This document shows positions 1 through 8,855 of a stretch of DNA of 22,500 nt, in pieces. Every line of letters starts with the position of its first letter. Position 1 is the stretch's first letter. The notes under the pieces were generated by a model. It searched no databases. It was not told where the DNA came from and worked only from the letters and a program-made list of their open reading frames with translations. Source of the stretch: Prorocentrum cordatum (taxonomy: Eukaryota > Sar > Dinophyceae > Prorocentrales > Prorocentraceae); contig CAUYUJ010016482.1 in the NCBI GenBank assembly GCA_963575745.1, positions 558,009 to 580,508 on the forward strand. The letters are read 5' to 3'. The position numbers were made by a program, and so were the translations under genes.

Positions 1-29
1 TGTGGCCGTCAGCCTTCAGGGGCGCGCGT

Positions 30-52
30 GTGGGCCTCACTCCTGCGCGGAG

Positions 53-91
<39 letters not shown>

Positions 92-1220
92 TGCCTCACC
101 ACGACTGGAGGACGAAGATGAGGAAGAGGAGGTGGAGGAGGAGGAGGCAGAGGAAATCGAGGAGGAGAACGAGAAGGAGGAGGAAGAGGAGGAAGAGGAG
201 GAGGAGGAAGAAGAAGGAAACGAGGAGGATGAAGATGAGGAAAACGAGGAGGAGGATGACGTGGCAAGAGTTGGACTACCTTTCCAGGGGGGTGCGGGGC
301 CAGGATCGGTGCCACCGTGCCTCCCTCTGCCCGGCCCGGCGGCCGGGCGGGCGCGTGCGCCTGACCCGGGTCGGCGGCGAAATCCCAATGTGGAAGAGTT
401 GCACGAACGTTATGATGGGTACGGAAAAAATGGGTACAATGCCCAACATCAGTTCCTGTTCGTTTTGAACAGGACTCGCTGTCCGCGCCGCCGCGGCCTG
501 TGTCCATTTGAGACAGAAGGCCGCCTGCCCAACAGCGGCCGCTGTTGGTTTGGGACAACATTTGTTGTGCCCATTGTTTCGTGCGTCCGAAACTGTGTCG
601 AAAACTCCTCTCTTCCGTATGCTGCAACCACTCTCCCCCTGTGCCGCGACGGCAGAGAGTCAAGGGATCCGACCTTCAGGTCCGGTGCTGGGGCTCAGAT
701 CCTGTCACCGGCGGCGAAGGCCCAACCCTACTCCAGATTTCGTAGTAACAGGGAGGGGGTCTGGACCCTCCAAGACAAGCCATTTCAGACCCCCCCCCGT
801 GGGAGAACCCTGCAACACATCGCCCCCAGACCCCCCCAGGCCCTCCAAGATAGCCTGGAAGAGACCCCACCCCGAAATGAGACCCCCCTCCCTTTATCTT
901 CAAGCTTACGCCACATCCGCCGACCCCTTGTTTTTTTTTCTGGGGCGATGCGCGCACGGGGGCGAAAAAGTTTGAATGCTCCGCGTGCCCACCGAACGGG
1001 GACGGGAAGAAACCAGCGTTTTCAGACGGGGGCCATTTGTCGAAAGACCAGAAGAAGAATTATTTCAAGCGAAACAACCCAGTTGTGTGCGCGAAGTGTT
1101 TTAAAGCGGGACGAGCGCCGCGGAGAGACCCTCCGAAACGCCCGGCGGAACCAAGTGACGAGCATTGCGACAAGGCACGGAAGTTGCGAGGAATCTGACC
1201 GCTGGGGACGGGATGGATAA
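30..1220 (+). CDS. doubtful long ORF with acidic N-terminus
   Basis: One frame stays open for 396 codons. Residues about 20-80 are almost pure Glu/Asp, encoded by the GA and GGA tracts, so that part says little. The remainder (about residues 80-396) crosses ordinary GC-rich DNA with no stop and has a mixed composition, including several Cys between residues 150 and 210 and a basic C-terminal third. I see no domain, signal peptide or membrane segment and recognise no family. The start lies immediately before the GA tract and has no support. In DNA this GC-rich, open frames of a few hundred codons can occur by chance, and a 208-codon minus-strand frame overlaps the first half. It could be an exon, a decayed gene or noise. 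Treat it as unproven. Confidence 0.15.
55..87. repeat. (GA)n microsatellite
   Basis: Uninterrupted GA dinucleotide tract of about 16 units, leading into a GGA-rich purine stretch. Confidence 0.95.
117..260. repeat. GGA/GAA purine-rich imperfect trinucleotide repeat
   Basis: Nearly all-purine plus strand built from GGA, GAA and GAT triplets with interruptions. It gives poly-Glu, poly-Arg/Lys and, on the minus strand, poly-Pro/Leu frames. These are not evidence of coding. Confidence 0.9.
454..474. other. perfect 8 bp stem hairpin
   Basis: TCCTGTTC and GAACAGGA pair perfectly across a 5-base loop (GTTTT). It lies 55 bases before a second strong palindrome. No function is assigned. Confidence 0.6.
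529..548. other. perfect 20 bp palindrome
   Basis: CCAACAGCGGCCGCTGTTGG is fully self-complementary, with a NotI-type GCGGCCGC core. A second short stem (ACAACA/TGTTGT) follows about 10 bases later. It could form a cruciform; no function is assigned. Confidence 0.75.
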
Positions 1221-1425
1221 GGGGGACGTGGAGGAGGGAGGATGGGGGAGCAGCCAAAGGCGGAGAAGGTGAAAAGTGAGCCAGTGGAGGGAATACGAGA
1301 CAGAAAGCTGAGAGGGGAGACGGGAGGAGGGGGCGGAAGAGGAGGATGAGAAGGAGCAGGAGAACACGACGAGGACGACAATGGCGGCGACAGACTCGAC
1401 GGCGTAGGCTGGGCACCTTTTTGGG

Positions 1426-2060
1426 GCCATCTTGGGGGCTTCGTTGACCGTTGTGGGAGCCTCTGGCGCCGTCGTCGTGAGAATCCTCTCGGGGGCCTGC
1501 GGGAGGCAGTTTGGAGGCTTCTGGGGAGCTGTTTTGGGGCAGCTTGGGGCTTTTTTTGGGCTTGTTGGGGGCCTCTTGGGGGCTTCTTGGAGCCTCTTGG
1601 AGGCCTCTTGGGGCCTCCTTGGCGCCTTTTGGGGCGGAAGGCTAGAATTTTAGGTTCGTGGTCCCCGTCTGGAGCCTTTCTTGGGCCCCTCTGTGGGCCC
1701 TCTTGGACTGTCTGAAGGCCCTCTTGAGCCGTTTTGAGGCGCTCTTGGGCCGTGTTGGGGCCCACTTGGGAGCCTCTCGGGTCGTCTTGATGCCGTCTTG
1801 GGGGCTTCTTTCGCCGTCTTGGAGCGTCGGAAGCCCGAAAAAACGCGAAGGCCAAAAACGTTGAAAAAACCAATGGAAATCGACGATTTTGGCCTCTTGG
1901 GGCCATCTTGGGAGGCGTCTTGGAAGCTTCTTGGGGCGTCTTGGAGGCATCTGGGGCCATCTGGAGGCCATCTTGACCGTCTTCGAGTGTTTTTTCGGCG
2001 ACTCGGGGCCCTCTTGGACCGTCTGCAGAGCTTCTTGGGAGCCTCTTCGCTCGTTTGCGG
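1426..2060 (-). repeat. family H: degenerate CCAAGAGGCC/CCAAGATGGCC repeat block
   Basis: Read on the minus strand this is a run of 10-12 base units of the type CCAAGAGGCC, CCAAGACGG and CCAAGATGGCC, much diverged. It includes one copy of a distinctive T-rich core (about 1815-1925) whose order matches the core of the 13884-15165 array: AAAATC..GATTT, then GGTTTTTTCAA, then TTTTTGGC, then a CTTCCGACG-like end. The repeat lacks stops, so several overlapping ORFs on both strands cross it; none is supported as a gene. Confidence 0.8.
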
Positions 2061-2308
2061 CCCCCCCAGCAGACTCTCTGGAGCGGATGACCCCCCCCGG
2101 ACCGCGCCGGCGGATCCCGGGGAATCCGGCCGGACCCCCCCCCCCCCCCTCCAAAACGACCGGACCAGGCTCCGGGGGGAGGGGTTTGGGGAGGGGGGAA
2201 GCATCTCACACGCCGATGACCCCAAGGGGTCGGCGGATTTAATCGCTTCGCTCATTCCGCCGGCCCACATTGTATCGCTGGTGCTATATGTTTGTGTGTT
2301 CGTGGCGA

Positions 2309-2375
2309 GCGAGAAGAAGTTGGAGGAGGGGGAGGAGGAGGAGGATGAAGAGGGGAGGATGAGGACGAGGAGGCG
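2309..2375. repeat. GGA-rich purine tract
   Basis: Imperfect GGA/GAG tract, nearly all purine on the plus strand. Confidence 0.85.
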
Positions 2376-2616
2376 GTCTCTCGATGGCTTCTTGGAGTAT
2401 TTTTGGCCCCTCCCTTTTACTACGAAATCTGGAGTGCCCTCGCTCTGGCCGCCCCCAGGTGGCGGGCCCCGCGAGCGCGAGGCCGCCGGAGGACCGGCCC
2501 GTCCTGTGCAGGCGGGCGGTCCCCGCCGCCGCCCTGCGTGCGCGCTTTCGGCCCTCGCCCTCGGCTATAAGGGCCCCGTCGCAGAGGCTGGTGACGGGCC
2601 TGTTTTCCACCACCAC

Positions 2617-2698
2617 CACCAGGAAGGAGGAGGGAGGAGGAGGGGAGGAGGAGGAGGAGGAGGAGGAGGGAGGAGGAGGAGGAGGAGGAGGAGGACCG
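2617..2698. repeat. (GGA)n microsatellite
   Basis: Almost pure GGA triplets, preceded by a short CCA run (about 2599-2614). It explains the poly-Glu, poly-Gly and poly-Ser/Pro frames found here. Confidence 0.93.
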
Positions 2699-2699
2699 C

Positions 2700-3540
2700 C
2701 CCCCTCCAGCTCATGGTGGTGGCGGTGGAACACAGGCCCATCAGCTGGTCGTTCCGGTCGCGTCAGAAATCGAGAGTTCTTTGTATCGGGTCGGGCGAAA
2801 GGGTCGGGGGGGGGGAAAGAGGGGGGTGATGACTACGGGGGGGGTGGATTTCATGGCGCGGGCCATGATATTTCCCCAGATTTCATGGCGCCTCTTCTTA
2901 TTTCATTACGTCCCTGGCCCCCCCCGCTGGGCCGCGCACATGCCGCCGGTCATGATTTGCACCCCCCCCTCTTGGACACCCCCCTCTTGGCCGCTCCCGA
3001 AAGGGGGGGATTGGGAAAGGGGGGGGGTACGAAATTTGCTGCATGCAGCTGGTTTCGGCCTCACCGAGGGGCCCATTCCTCGATATACAGCCGCCTTCGG
3101 CGCCGGGAGGCGCCGGGAAAATCAGCTACGCGAGCTAATTCTCAAACCCCCCCTTTGCTATCCCCCCCTTTCGCCCGACCCGATGGTATTCTTTGGGCCA
3201 GAACGCGCGGCATGCCCCCCAAGAACCCTGAGATCATGGCGTCTCCGTTTTTTCGAGCCCGCCGTTTGTGCTCAATTTCAGGTACCAGGACCCTCACGTA
3301 TCGATCCGGCATCAAAAATGGCGCAGACAGATCGGGTCCAGGGCTCTGGGCGTGATTTTTTTCGATACTGCAATATTTTCGCTACATCGGATCTCAGGGA
3401 CGTTCACCTCCCTAAGTGTGTCCGCGGCACTGGCGCAGCGCGTCTGGCACCACAGTGTCTTGGGGGGGCCGTTACGTCATGTCCCCCTCCCGTCCTCCCC
3501 CCCCCCCCTTCCCCCCACAACGCCCCTTCTGGCTGCGAAA
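2700..3540. other. GC-rich DNA with poly-G/C runs, no gene recognised
   Basis: Many homopolymer runs of 6-9 G or C. A 13-base sequence (GATTTCATGGCGC) occurs twice around 2847 and 2879. The stretch 3290-3410 resembles 6655-6765: both have CACGTATCGATCC, later a GCG(T)GATTTTTT stretch, then a CGGAT.TCAGGG motif. It is therefore a diverged dispersed repeat. Overlapping frames up to 323 codons cross the region, but none looks protein-like throughout. Confidence 0.5.
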
Positions 3541-3710
3541 AAATAACGATCATCGGGGCTCAAGGGACGGGGGTCAATGCAAACGGTAGTCAGCCAGAGC
3601 GCATTGACCCAGGTTAGTGCGCAGGATCTTGCAGGACCTTGCAGGATCCTGCAAGGCCTGACTGACCCGTGTTTGCATTGACCCAGGTCAGTGCGTTCCC
3701 GAATAAACAA

Positions 3711-3813
3711 ATCATAACGGGATCGCGCCGCAAAAATTACGAAGGGAGTTTTTAGCCATTTCCCGCCCCGGGGCGTCGAAAGACGACTCAGGATGAAGAA
3801 CTAGCCCCAGGCG
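3711..3813 (+). repeat. family A dispersed repeat, copy 1
   Basis: Shares the order GGGATCGCGCC, AAAAATTACGAAGGGAG, TTTTTAGCCATTT, GCGTCGAAAGACGACTC and GGATGAAG with the other family A copies. It lacks the CTCGCTGGGC section. Confidence 0.7.
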
Positions 3814-4017
3814 GTTGCGTCCTAAATCGGGGCTCAAGGGACAGGGGGCAATGCAAACGGGGGCTTGCCAGCGCGCGGGATCTAGCAGGATCATGCAGAG
3901 CCATAGGCGCATTGACCCGGGTGAGGGCGCAGAGATCCTGCAGGATCCTGCAGGATTTTGCAGGATTCTGCGAGGCCTGACTCACCCGCGTGTGCATTGA
4001 CCCAGTCCAGTAAAGAA

Positions 4018-4142
4018 ATCATGACGGGATCGCGCCACCAAAAATAACGACTGAAGGTTTTGGTCCATTTCCGGCCTCTGGGGGCCCTCGCCGGGCCCTG
4101 GGGGCGTCAAAAGACGGCTCGGGATGAAGAATCAGCCCCAGA
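4018..4142 (+). repeat. family A dispersed repeat, copy 2
   Basis: Full order is present: ATCATGACGGGATCGCGCC, AAAAATAACGACTG, CCGGCCTCTGGGGGCCCTCG, GGGCGTCAAAAGACGGCTC, GGGATGAAGAATCAGCCCC. It is part of tandem unit 2. Confidence 0.8.
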
Positions 4143-4290
4143 GGCTCAAGGGACGGGGATCAGTGCAAACGAGGGTCTGCCAGAGTTCCGGATCTTGCAG
4201 CATCCTGCAGGGCCATGGGCGCGTTGACTCGCGTGTGCATTGGCTCGGGTCGGTGCGTCCCCGAATTAAAACAAAACAGGATCGCGCCAC

Positions 4291-4441
4291 GCTTCCTCGC
4301 CGAGGCCATCGACCCGCGGACCCCCCGTCCAGATCCAGGGGAGGGGGTAGGGGGAGGGGTAAACCCCTCCCCGAAGGGGAAGAAGGCGGGGTGGAAGAGG
4401 AAACGCTCTAAACCACCGACGCCCAGAGGGCTGGTGGGATT
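4291..4441 (-). mobile_element. element C copy 1, SINE-like insertion inside family A
   Basis: Positions 4327-4441 match 20532-20646 at 110 of 115 bases without gaps (counted by eye), and both copies share the outer end GCTTCCTCGCCGAGGCC. The insertion separates ATCGCGCCAC (ending 4290) from CACGACGGGAGG (from 4442). These are adjacent, apart from a few A residues, in uninterrupted family A copies. Read on the minus strand the copy starts with AATCCCACCAGCCC, which is the position where the partner continues into a tRNA T-arm-like sequence, so this copy looks 5'-truncated. It contains two nested hairpins (GGGGTAAACCCC and CCCCGAAGGGG). I infer a non-autonomous mobile element; no coding capacity is seen. 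Confidence 0.65.
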
Positions 4442-4553
4442 CACGACGGGAGGTCTTCGGCCCATCTTCGGCCTCTGAGTGTGCCCTCGCCGCGCCCCAG
4501 GAGCGCCACAAGGCGAATCGGGATGAAGCAGCGGCCCCGGGCGGCTTCGTCAA
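4442..4553 (+). repeat. family A dispersed repeat, copy 3 (split by element C)
   Basis: CACGACGGGAGGTCTTCGG, TCTTCGGCCTCTGAG, CCCTCGCCGCGCCCCAGGAG, CGGGATGAAGCAGCGGCCCC. Its 5' part (AGGATCGCGCCAC, ending 4290) lies on the other side of element C. Confidence 0.75.
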
Positions 4554-4560
4554 ACCACAA

Positions 4561-4688
4561 GTCCCAACGGGAGCACGTCCTTTGTAGCTTTCGCGGGATC
4601 ACGTCCCAACGGGATCACGTGCCAACCAAAAAGTCCCAACCATGAAGTCCCAACGGGATGACGTCCCAACGGGATCACGTCCTAAGGC
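4561..4688. repeat. minisatellite with ~14-16 base units
   Basis: GTCCCAACGGGATCAC-type units begin at about 4561, 4603, 4633, 4647 and 4663, with spacers or degenerate units between. The last runs directly into family A copy 4. Confidence 0.8.
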
Positions 4689-4800
4689 ATCACGACGGGA
4701 GGCTGTTTGCCACTTTCGGCCTCCGGGGGCCCTCGCTGGGCTCCGGGAGCGTCAGGAGAGGGCTGAACAGCCGGCCCCGGTCAGAGGGTCGGGATTTCCG
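4689..4800 (+). repeat. family A dispersed repeat, copy 4
   Basis: ATCACGACGGGAGG, TTTCGGCCTCCGGGGGCCC, TCGCTGGGCTCCGGGAGCG and a GGCCCCGG end, in the family order. Confidence 0.8.
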
Positions 4801-5330
4801 TCGGGGACTCGAGTACACGCAGTGCTAGACTTGTCAGGAGGGGGGAAGCACACAGACACACATAATCGTCGATTCCCAGGAAAATATGGGGGAAGACGAA
4901 CATCAAGAACAAACATTTAGAAATATGGGGAATACTGGGTTGGAGTACCATGTGGGACCTGCTCTAGAACAGAAACATACCGCAGACGGATGTACCCATT
5001 CTCTCAGGGCTCGAGCTAAACGGTGTTTTGGCAATTTCGTGGACCGTTTTCGTTTTGACTTCGTTTTGCAGCAAATGTGGAACGAAAACAGAACTAGGGA
5101 TGACGAAAACACAACGAACACGGAAAACACTGTTTAAATCGAGCCCTGCTTTCTCTGACCTTGCACCGCGCCGAACGCAACGGCCACGTTGTCCATAGAC
5201 GTATCCACCCCGAAACTGTATCACGGCACACAACGTGTCCATAGTTTCTTGTAGCTGGGACGTGAGAACGGTATTTGGCATCGGCCCCAGATGTTGGTCT
5301 TCTAGACGCAGGTCGGCTTGGCCCTCCAAA
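4801..5330. other. unrecognised intergenic DNA, locally lower GC
   Basis: About 4850-5140 is visibly less GC-rich than its flanks, with many GAAC/AACA-rich words. Short ORFs on both strands (up to 83 codons) cover it without any recognisable motif. No repeat family of the window is seen here. Confidence 0.4.
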
Positions 5331-5376
5331 TCCTGGGATGTGTGTCTACGTGTTGCTGTTCCCCTGGGCCCCTTCC

Positions 5377-5388
5377 TTTTTTTTTTTT

Positions 5389-5414
<26 letters not shown>
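5377..5414. repeat. poly-T plus (TC)n pyrimidine tract
   Basis: A run of 13 T followed by about 12 TC units. The 40 bases before it (about 5335-5376) recur in diverged form at 5871-5911 (GTGTCTNNNTGTTG, then CCCTGGGCCCCTTC). Confidence 0.9.
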
Positions 5415-5419
<5 letters not shown>

Positions 5420-5575
5420 GGCTCGCTGCTTCTTTGGCGCTCCTCCCAGGCTTCCCCGGCCCGCCTGTGCGGCTTGGGTCGACGCTGGGTTCCCTCCTGA
5501 CCGCAGCCGCGGCCCTTGCGCGCTCCGCGCGCCAGGGAACGGGGGTCTACAGTCGGTGGCGAACGAGGGGGTAAG

Positions 5576-5726
5576 TGAGAAGGAGAAGGCCTTCTCAGAA
5601 GGCTCAGAAGTCCCCCGGTCTTCTGAGAAGTTTTCTAAGCCTTCCCCGAAGACGCAAAACACTTATGAGAAGGCGCGAGGGCTTCTGAGAAGTCCCGCCG
5701 CCCTTGAGAGGGCCTTCTCCTTCTCA
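5576..5726. mobile_element. 151 bp element with 16 bp perfect terminal inverted repeats
   Basis: TGAGAAGGAGAAGGCC at 5576-5591 is the exact reverse complement of 5711-5726, and similarity continues inward for several bases (TTCTCA against CTCTCA). The interior holds two further CTTCTGAGAAG palindromes. Size and structure fit a short foldback or MITE-like element. I cannot see a clear target-site duplication. A 293-codon plus-strand ORF runs through it and the TC tract and is probably incidental. Confidence 0.55.
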
Positions 5727-5911
5727 TTTCCCCCCCTCGCTCGCCGCCGATGGGCTCACTTCGAGTCCTCCGATGAGATTCGATCCGATACCGATGGCTC
5801 TCGATTCCGGGTCGCTTCGACTGCGGATTCCGATCTGGGCCCCTTCCTATATGTTCCCCTGGGGGATCCTTGGATTTGTGTCTCTTTGTTGGTGTTTCCC
5901 TGGGCCCCTTC

Positions 5912-6790
5912 ATACCCAGACCCCCGACGTCGTGATTTCTGGACAACGTCGGGGCCCCTTCCCCAGGACCAACTGTCCATCCCGAGTCGTTTTTGGACTG
6001 TCCCAAGGCTCGGTAAATCTGGGACCCACGCAACTGCATCACCACCGCGGGCTGGTTTTCTGTCATGGGGGTTGATCGGATTATTGTTTCGGCGGTGGGT
6101 TGTAGGGTGCGTCTAATCTCGCGGTAATGACACGTCGCGTGTGCAGCGTCATTTGGGCACGCGGTTGCATGCGGAAAAAATTACAACACATTCGTGTGGT
6201 GTATATTTCGGGGTGCTGTATGAAATCCCCAGGGGGGCCCATCGTTTTCGTACACCACCACTGGGCTGGCATAGGGTGTCTGGGGGCGATTATTCGGGAC
6301 CGAATGCGGCGTTCATTTGCGCGCATGACCACGTGGCAAGTACTTGCGATTGGCGGGGGCAGGCAGTGGCACCCCTGTCAGGGCGGTCGCGCGCAGGATC
6401 TGCTCTTTGCCTGTGGCCGCCTGGGGGTGGTGTATACGTTGGGGCCCTGCAGTAAAGGCCTTCGGAGGCCGAAAATGGTGATTTTCACTGGCCGGCCCTC
6501 CAGGGTGCTGGCAGTCCGCCGCCCGACAAGTGCCAACTTCGGCGTCCGAGGCCCTTTGGATATTACGCGCATGGTCTCGCAGATTCGGCGGGAAAACCAA
6601 GCTTGGGGTCAATCAATTCTGCAGTCGATCCCCTACTCGAGTTTCGGGCCCTGGGGCCCGCACGTATCGATCCAGTTCAAAAAACCACACAGAGAGATGG
6701 AGTCCAGTATTTGTTATTGCGATTTTTTGCAACTTCGGATATCAGGGGCTGGACGAAGATTTAAATCGGTCCAAATCCGACGGTATGTTC
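5912..6790. other. GC-rich DNA, no gene recognised
   Basis: A plus-strand frame is open over 6127-6900 (257 codons) but ends inside family A copy 5 and shows no recognisable domain. About 6450-6500 resembles the family A middle section in reverse orientation. 6655-6765 is a diverged partner of 3290-3410. Confidence 0.4.
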
Positions 6791-6796
6791 CCAGAC

Positions 6797-6955
6797 ATGA
6801 TCGCGCCATACAAAAATCACGACGGGAGGTTTTTGGCCGTTTTCGGCCTCCTGGGACCCTCGCTGGGCTCCGGGATTGTCAAACAAAAAACTCAGGATGA
6901 AAAGCGGGCCCCGGGGAAAGGGCCGCGACTTCCAGGGACCGCGTGTTGACAAACA
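6797..6955 (+). repeat. family A dispersed repeat, copy 5 (longest)
   Basis: Complete order: ATGATCGCGCCATACAAAAA, TCACGACGGGAGGTTTTTGG, TTTTCGGCCTCCTGGGACCC, TCGCTGGGCTCCGGG, CAAAAAACTCAGGATGAAAA, GCGGGCCCCGGGGAAAGGG, CCAGGGACCGCGTGTTGACA. It aligns along its length with copy 6 at 18897. Confidence 0.85.
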
Positions 6956-7385
6956 TCAGGACGTCGCGTGTCTGGTTTTGTGATGTACCCGAATTCGGAT
7001 TGGCCGACGTCGTGAAATTTGACGGTTCAGTTTCCGTGGGAGTTTCCGCCGGTCCCGTGTTTTTGTTGATGGCGCCGTCACGCCAACCCGAGTCTTACGT
7101 CTCCGTGGACCCGGACGACCAGATTTTTTCTTTTGCAATCCCTGATTTCAGGGGCTCCGGAAGGTCCACGCATCGGAGAAATGGAGCCCCGGATGGGTGG
7201 CATTGCAGCGTTTTTGTTTCCGTGTCGGGCCAATTCGCCGCCGAATTGTCATTTGTTTCAGCCCTCCTTTGGTTGCGTATCCGTTTTGAACAGCAAAGGG
7301 GTGCCAACTGCCGACTCCGTTCTCCTTTTCCTCACGCTCCCCCCGCTCTCCTGTCGGCTCTCTCGTCTCGCGTCCCTCGTGCGGG
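6956..7385. other. unrecognised DNA between family A copy 5 and the minisatellite
   Basis: No family member is clearly seen. The words GATTTTTTCTTTTGCAATCC and ATTTCAGGGGCT near 7122-7155 resemble parts of the 6720-6760 and 3350-3400 sequences, so this may be another decayed copy of that repeat. Overlapping ORFs of 70-190 codons on both strands are not convincing. Confidence 0.4.
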
Positions 7386-7738
7386 CTGCGATATGTGAAA
7401 CGGCCGCCACTTTCGAAGGGTGCTGGGGGGGCCAACGCAATGGTGTCCCACGCGAACCCAAACGGGACCTCGCCATCCTTGGGGGGGCTGCGAAGTGTGA
7501 AAGCGTCGCCACTTTCGAGCCCTGCTGGGGGCGGGGGCAGTACAGTGGGGTCCCACGCAGACCTCGCCATCATTGGGGGAGGTTGCGAAGTGTCAAACGG
7601 CACAGCCGCCACTTTCGAGAGCATGTGGGTGGGCCAGCAAAATGGGGTCCCACGCAAACCCAAACGGGACCTCGCCATCCTTGGGGTGGCTGCGAAGTGT
7701 GAAACCGTAGCCACTTTCGAGGGCTGTTGGCGGGGTTT
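7386..7738 (+). repeat. ~101 bp minisatellite, about 3.5 copies
   Basis: GCCACTTTCGA recurs at 7406, 7508, 7608 and 7710 (spacings 102, 100, 102). Units share CTGCGAAGTGTGAAAC, the GCCACTTTCGA box, GGGGTCCCACGC, AACCCAAACGGGACC and CTCGCCATCCTTGGGG. The spacings are not all multiples of three, so a repetitive protein is unlikely although both strands stay open. Confidence 0.9.
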
Positions 7739-7974
7739 AGATGTGCAATCCTATTCCTCTATTCTTGCAAGCCGGGGGGGCAGGAACAACCATCACCCCC
7801 TCAAAAAATTGGATCCACAGTATCCGTGGCCCGAAGACCCCACGGACGCCCGTGCAAGAGGACACCCAGAGGTTCTGGACGCCTCTGCTGGGCCTAGGCA
7901 GCGGGATCAAGTCGGCCAGGAGGGCGGCCGCATGACCCCCCGAAGGAAAACGACCCAAAGAAGACCCCCAAGAG

Positions 7975-8365
7975 GCGTTCGAAATGCAGACCAACATTAA
8001 CTCTCCAAGGTTTTTGCAAGATGTTGGGAATGCCATGTTTTTCGGTCTTCGGGCGTCCGAGACCGCCCAGGAGGCCCGAGAATCGGCCAAAAACTATCCG
8101 CAGGGGCTTTCAGGCAGCCCAAGAGAGCCCCAAGACGGCACAACAGGGGTCCAAACTGGCCCGAAGAAAACCCCGTGACGGCCCAAAATGGCTCCAATGT
8201 GACGCGTTCCAAATCGTGATCCGGTCGTTCAGGGAGACCGCGCTTGGAAGCAGGGTGGCCTAAGAAAATGCCCAGAGGCCCCGTGAAGGCGCCCCGGAGG
8301 CGTCCAGATGGTCCCAAGGAGCCTTTAAACACTCGTGAGGCCCCCAAGAGGCTCTCCAAGGAGGA
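7975..8365 (+). repeat. family H, degenerate plus-strand copy with core
   Basis: Core at about 8001-8073: CTCCAAGGTTTTTGCAAG, GGGAATGCCATGTTTTTC, GGGCGTCCGAGACCGCCC. This is the same order as the array core (GGTTTTTCAAGG, TTTTGGCATGTTCTTC, CTCTCCGACGGCCC). CCCAAGAG, CCAAGACGGC and CCCAAGGAG-type units follow until about 8365. Confidence 0.75.
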
Positions 8366-8561
8366 ACCATCAAAAAAAGAGCTGAGGAGGATGGGCAATC
8401 ATTTGCAGGGCAGGGCGAACATGAGCAACAAGAAGACGAAACATGAGAGACGGATAATGATAACGCCGATGCCGGAAAAAAAGGCAACCAGGAGTTATCG
8501 CTAAATGACCAAGTTCAAGGAACAAGGTGCATGGCGCGACGCGCCAATGGGGGCTTTTATG

Positions 8562-8636
8562 TGTGTATGTATACATTCATATACACAATGTATACATGTA
8601 TACATGTGTATATAGATATGTGTATAAACAAATTCG
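8562..8636. repeat. TATACA/TGTATA microsatellite
   Basis: Imperfect TGTATA, TACATG and TATATG tract marking the left edge of the lower-GC island. Confidence 0.9.
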
Positions 8637-8855
8637 CCCGGCCCCCTCATGGAGGCCACCGCTGGCGTTCGAAAGCCCCGGAATTGGTCCTCAGCCCGCG
8701 ACCGCGCCGGCGCGTCTGCATTTGCGGCTGCGAGGGGGAAGTGAAGTCAAGTTCTGGTGCGAGCGTTGCAAATCACGCGCGCAATTGTGGGCTTGCCAGC
8801 GCTGCGGGGCCGCTGCAATTCCTTGGCGCTGTGGCCATTATAGGAGAACAGGTAG

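Larger units (their letters stand above)
3557..4555 (+). repeat. three tandem ~274-312 bp units
   Basis: GGCTCAAGGGAC starts units at 3557, 3831 and 4143. Each unit continues with a CAATGCAAACG-like box (CAGTGCAAACG in unit 3), a 'CCAGAGCG' region, a cluster of short GCAGGATCCTGCAGGA units, a second TTGACCC/TGCATTG box, a TCATGACGGGATCGCGCCAC box and then a family A segment. Spacings are 274 and 312 bases, and the third unit is enlarged by element C. The GCAGGATCCTGCA motifs are short palindromes. Several ORFs of 60-100 codons here are incidental. Confidence 0.85.

Noticed and set aside
5235-6116. 293-codon plus-strand ORF
   Set aside because: Runs through a T/TC tract and the 151 bp inverted-repeat element; composition changes abruptly and no motif is seen.
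6127-6900. 257-codon plus-strand ORF
   Set aside because: It ends inside a family A repeat, crosses a second dispersed repeat at 6655-6765 and has no recognisable domain.
7703-7720. CCGTAGCCACTTT as a spliced-leader start
   Set aside because: It falls inside the ~101 bp minisatellite, whose other units do not keep the CCGTAG part, so the similarity is accidental.
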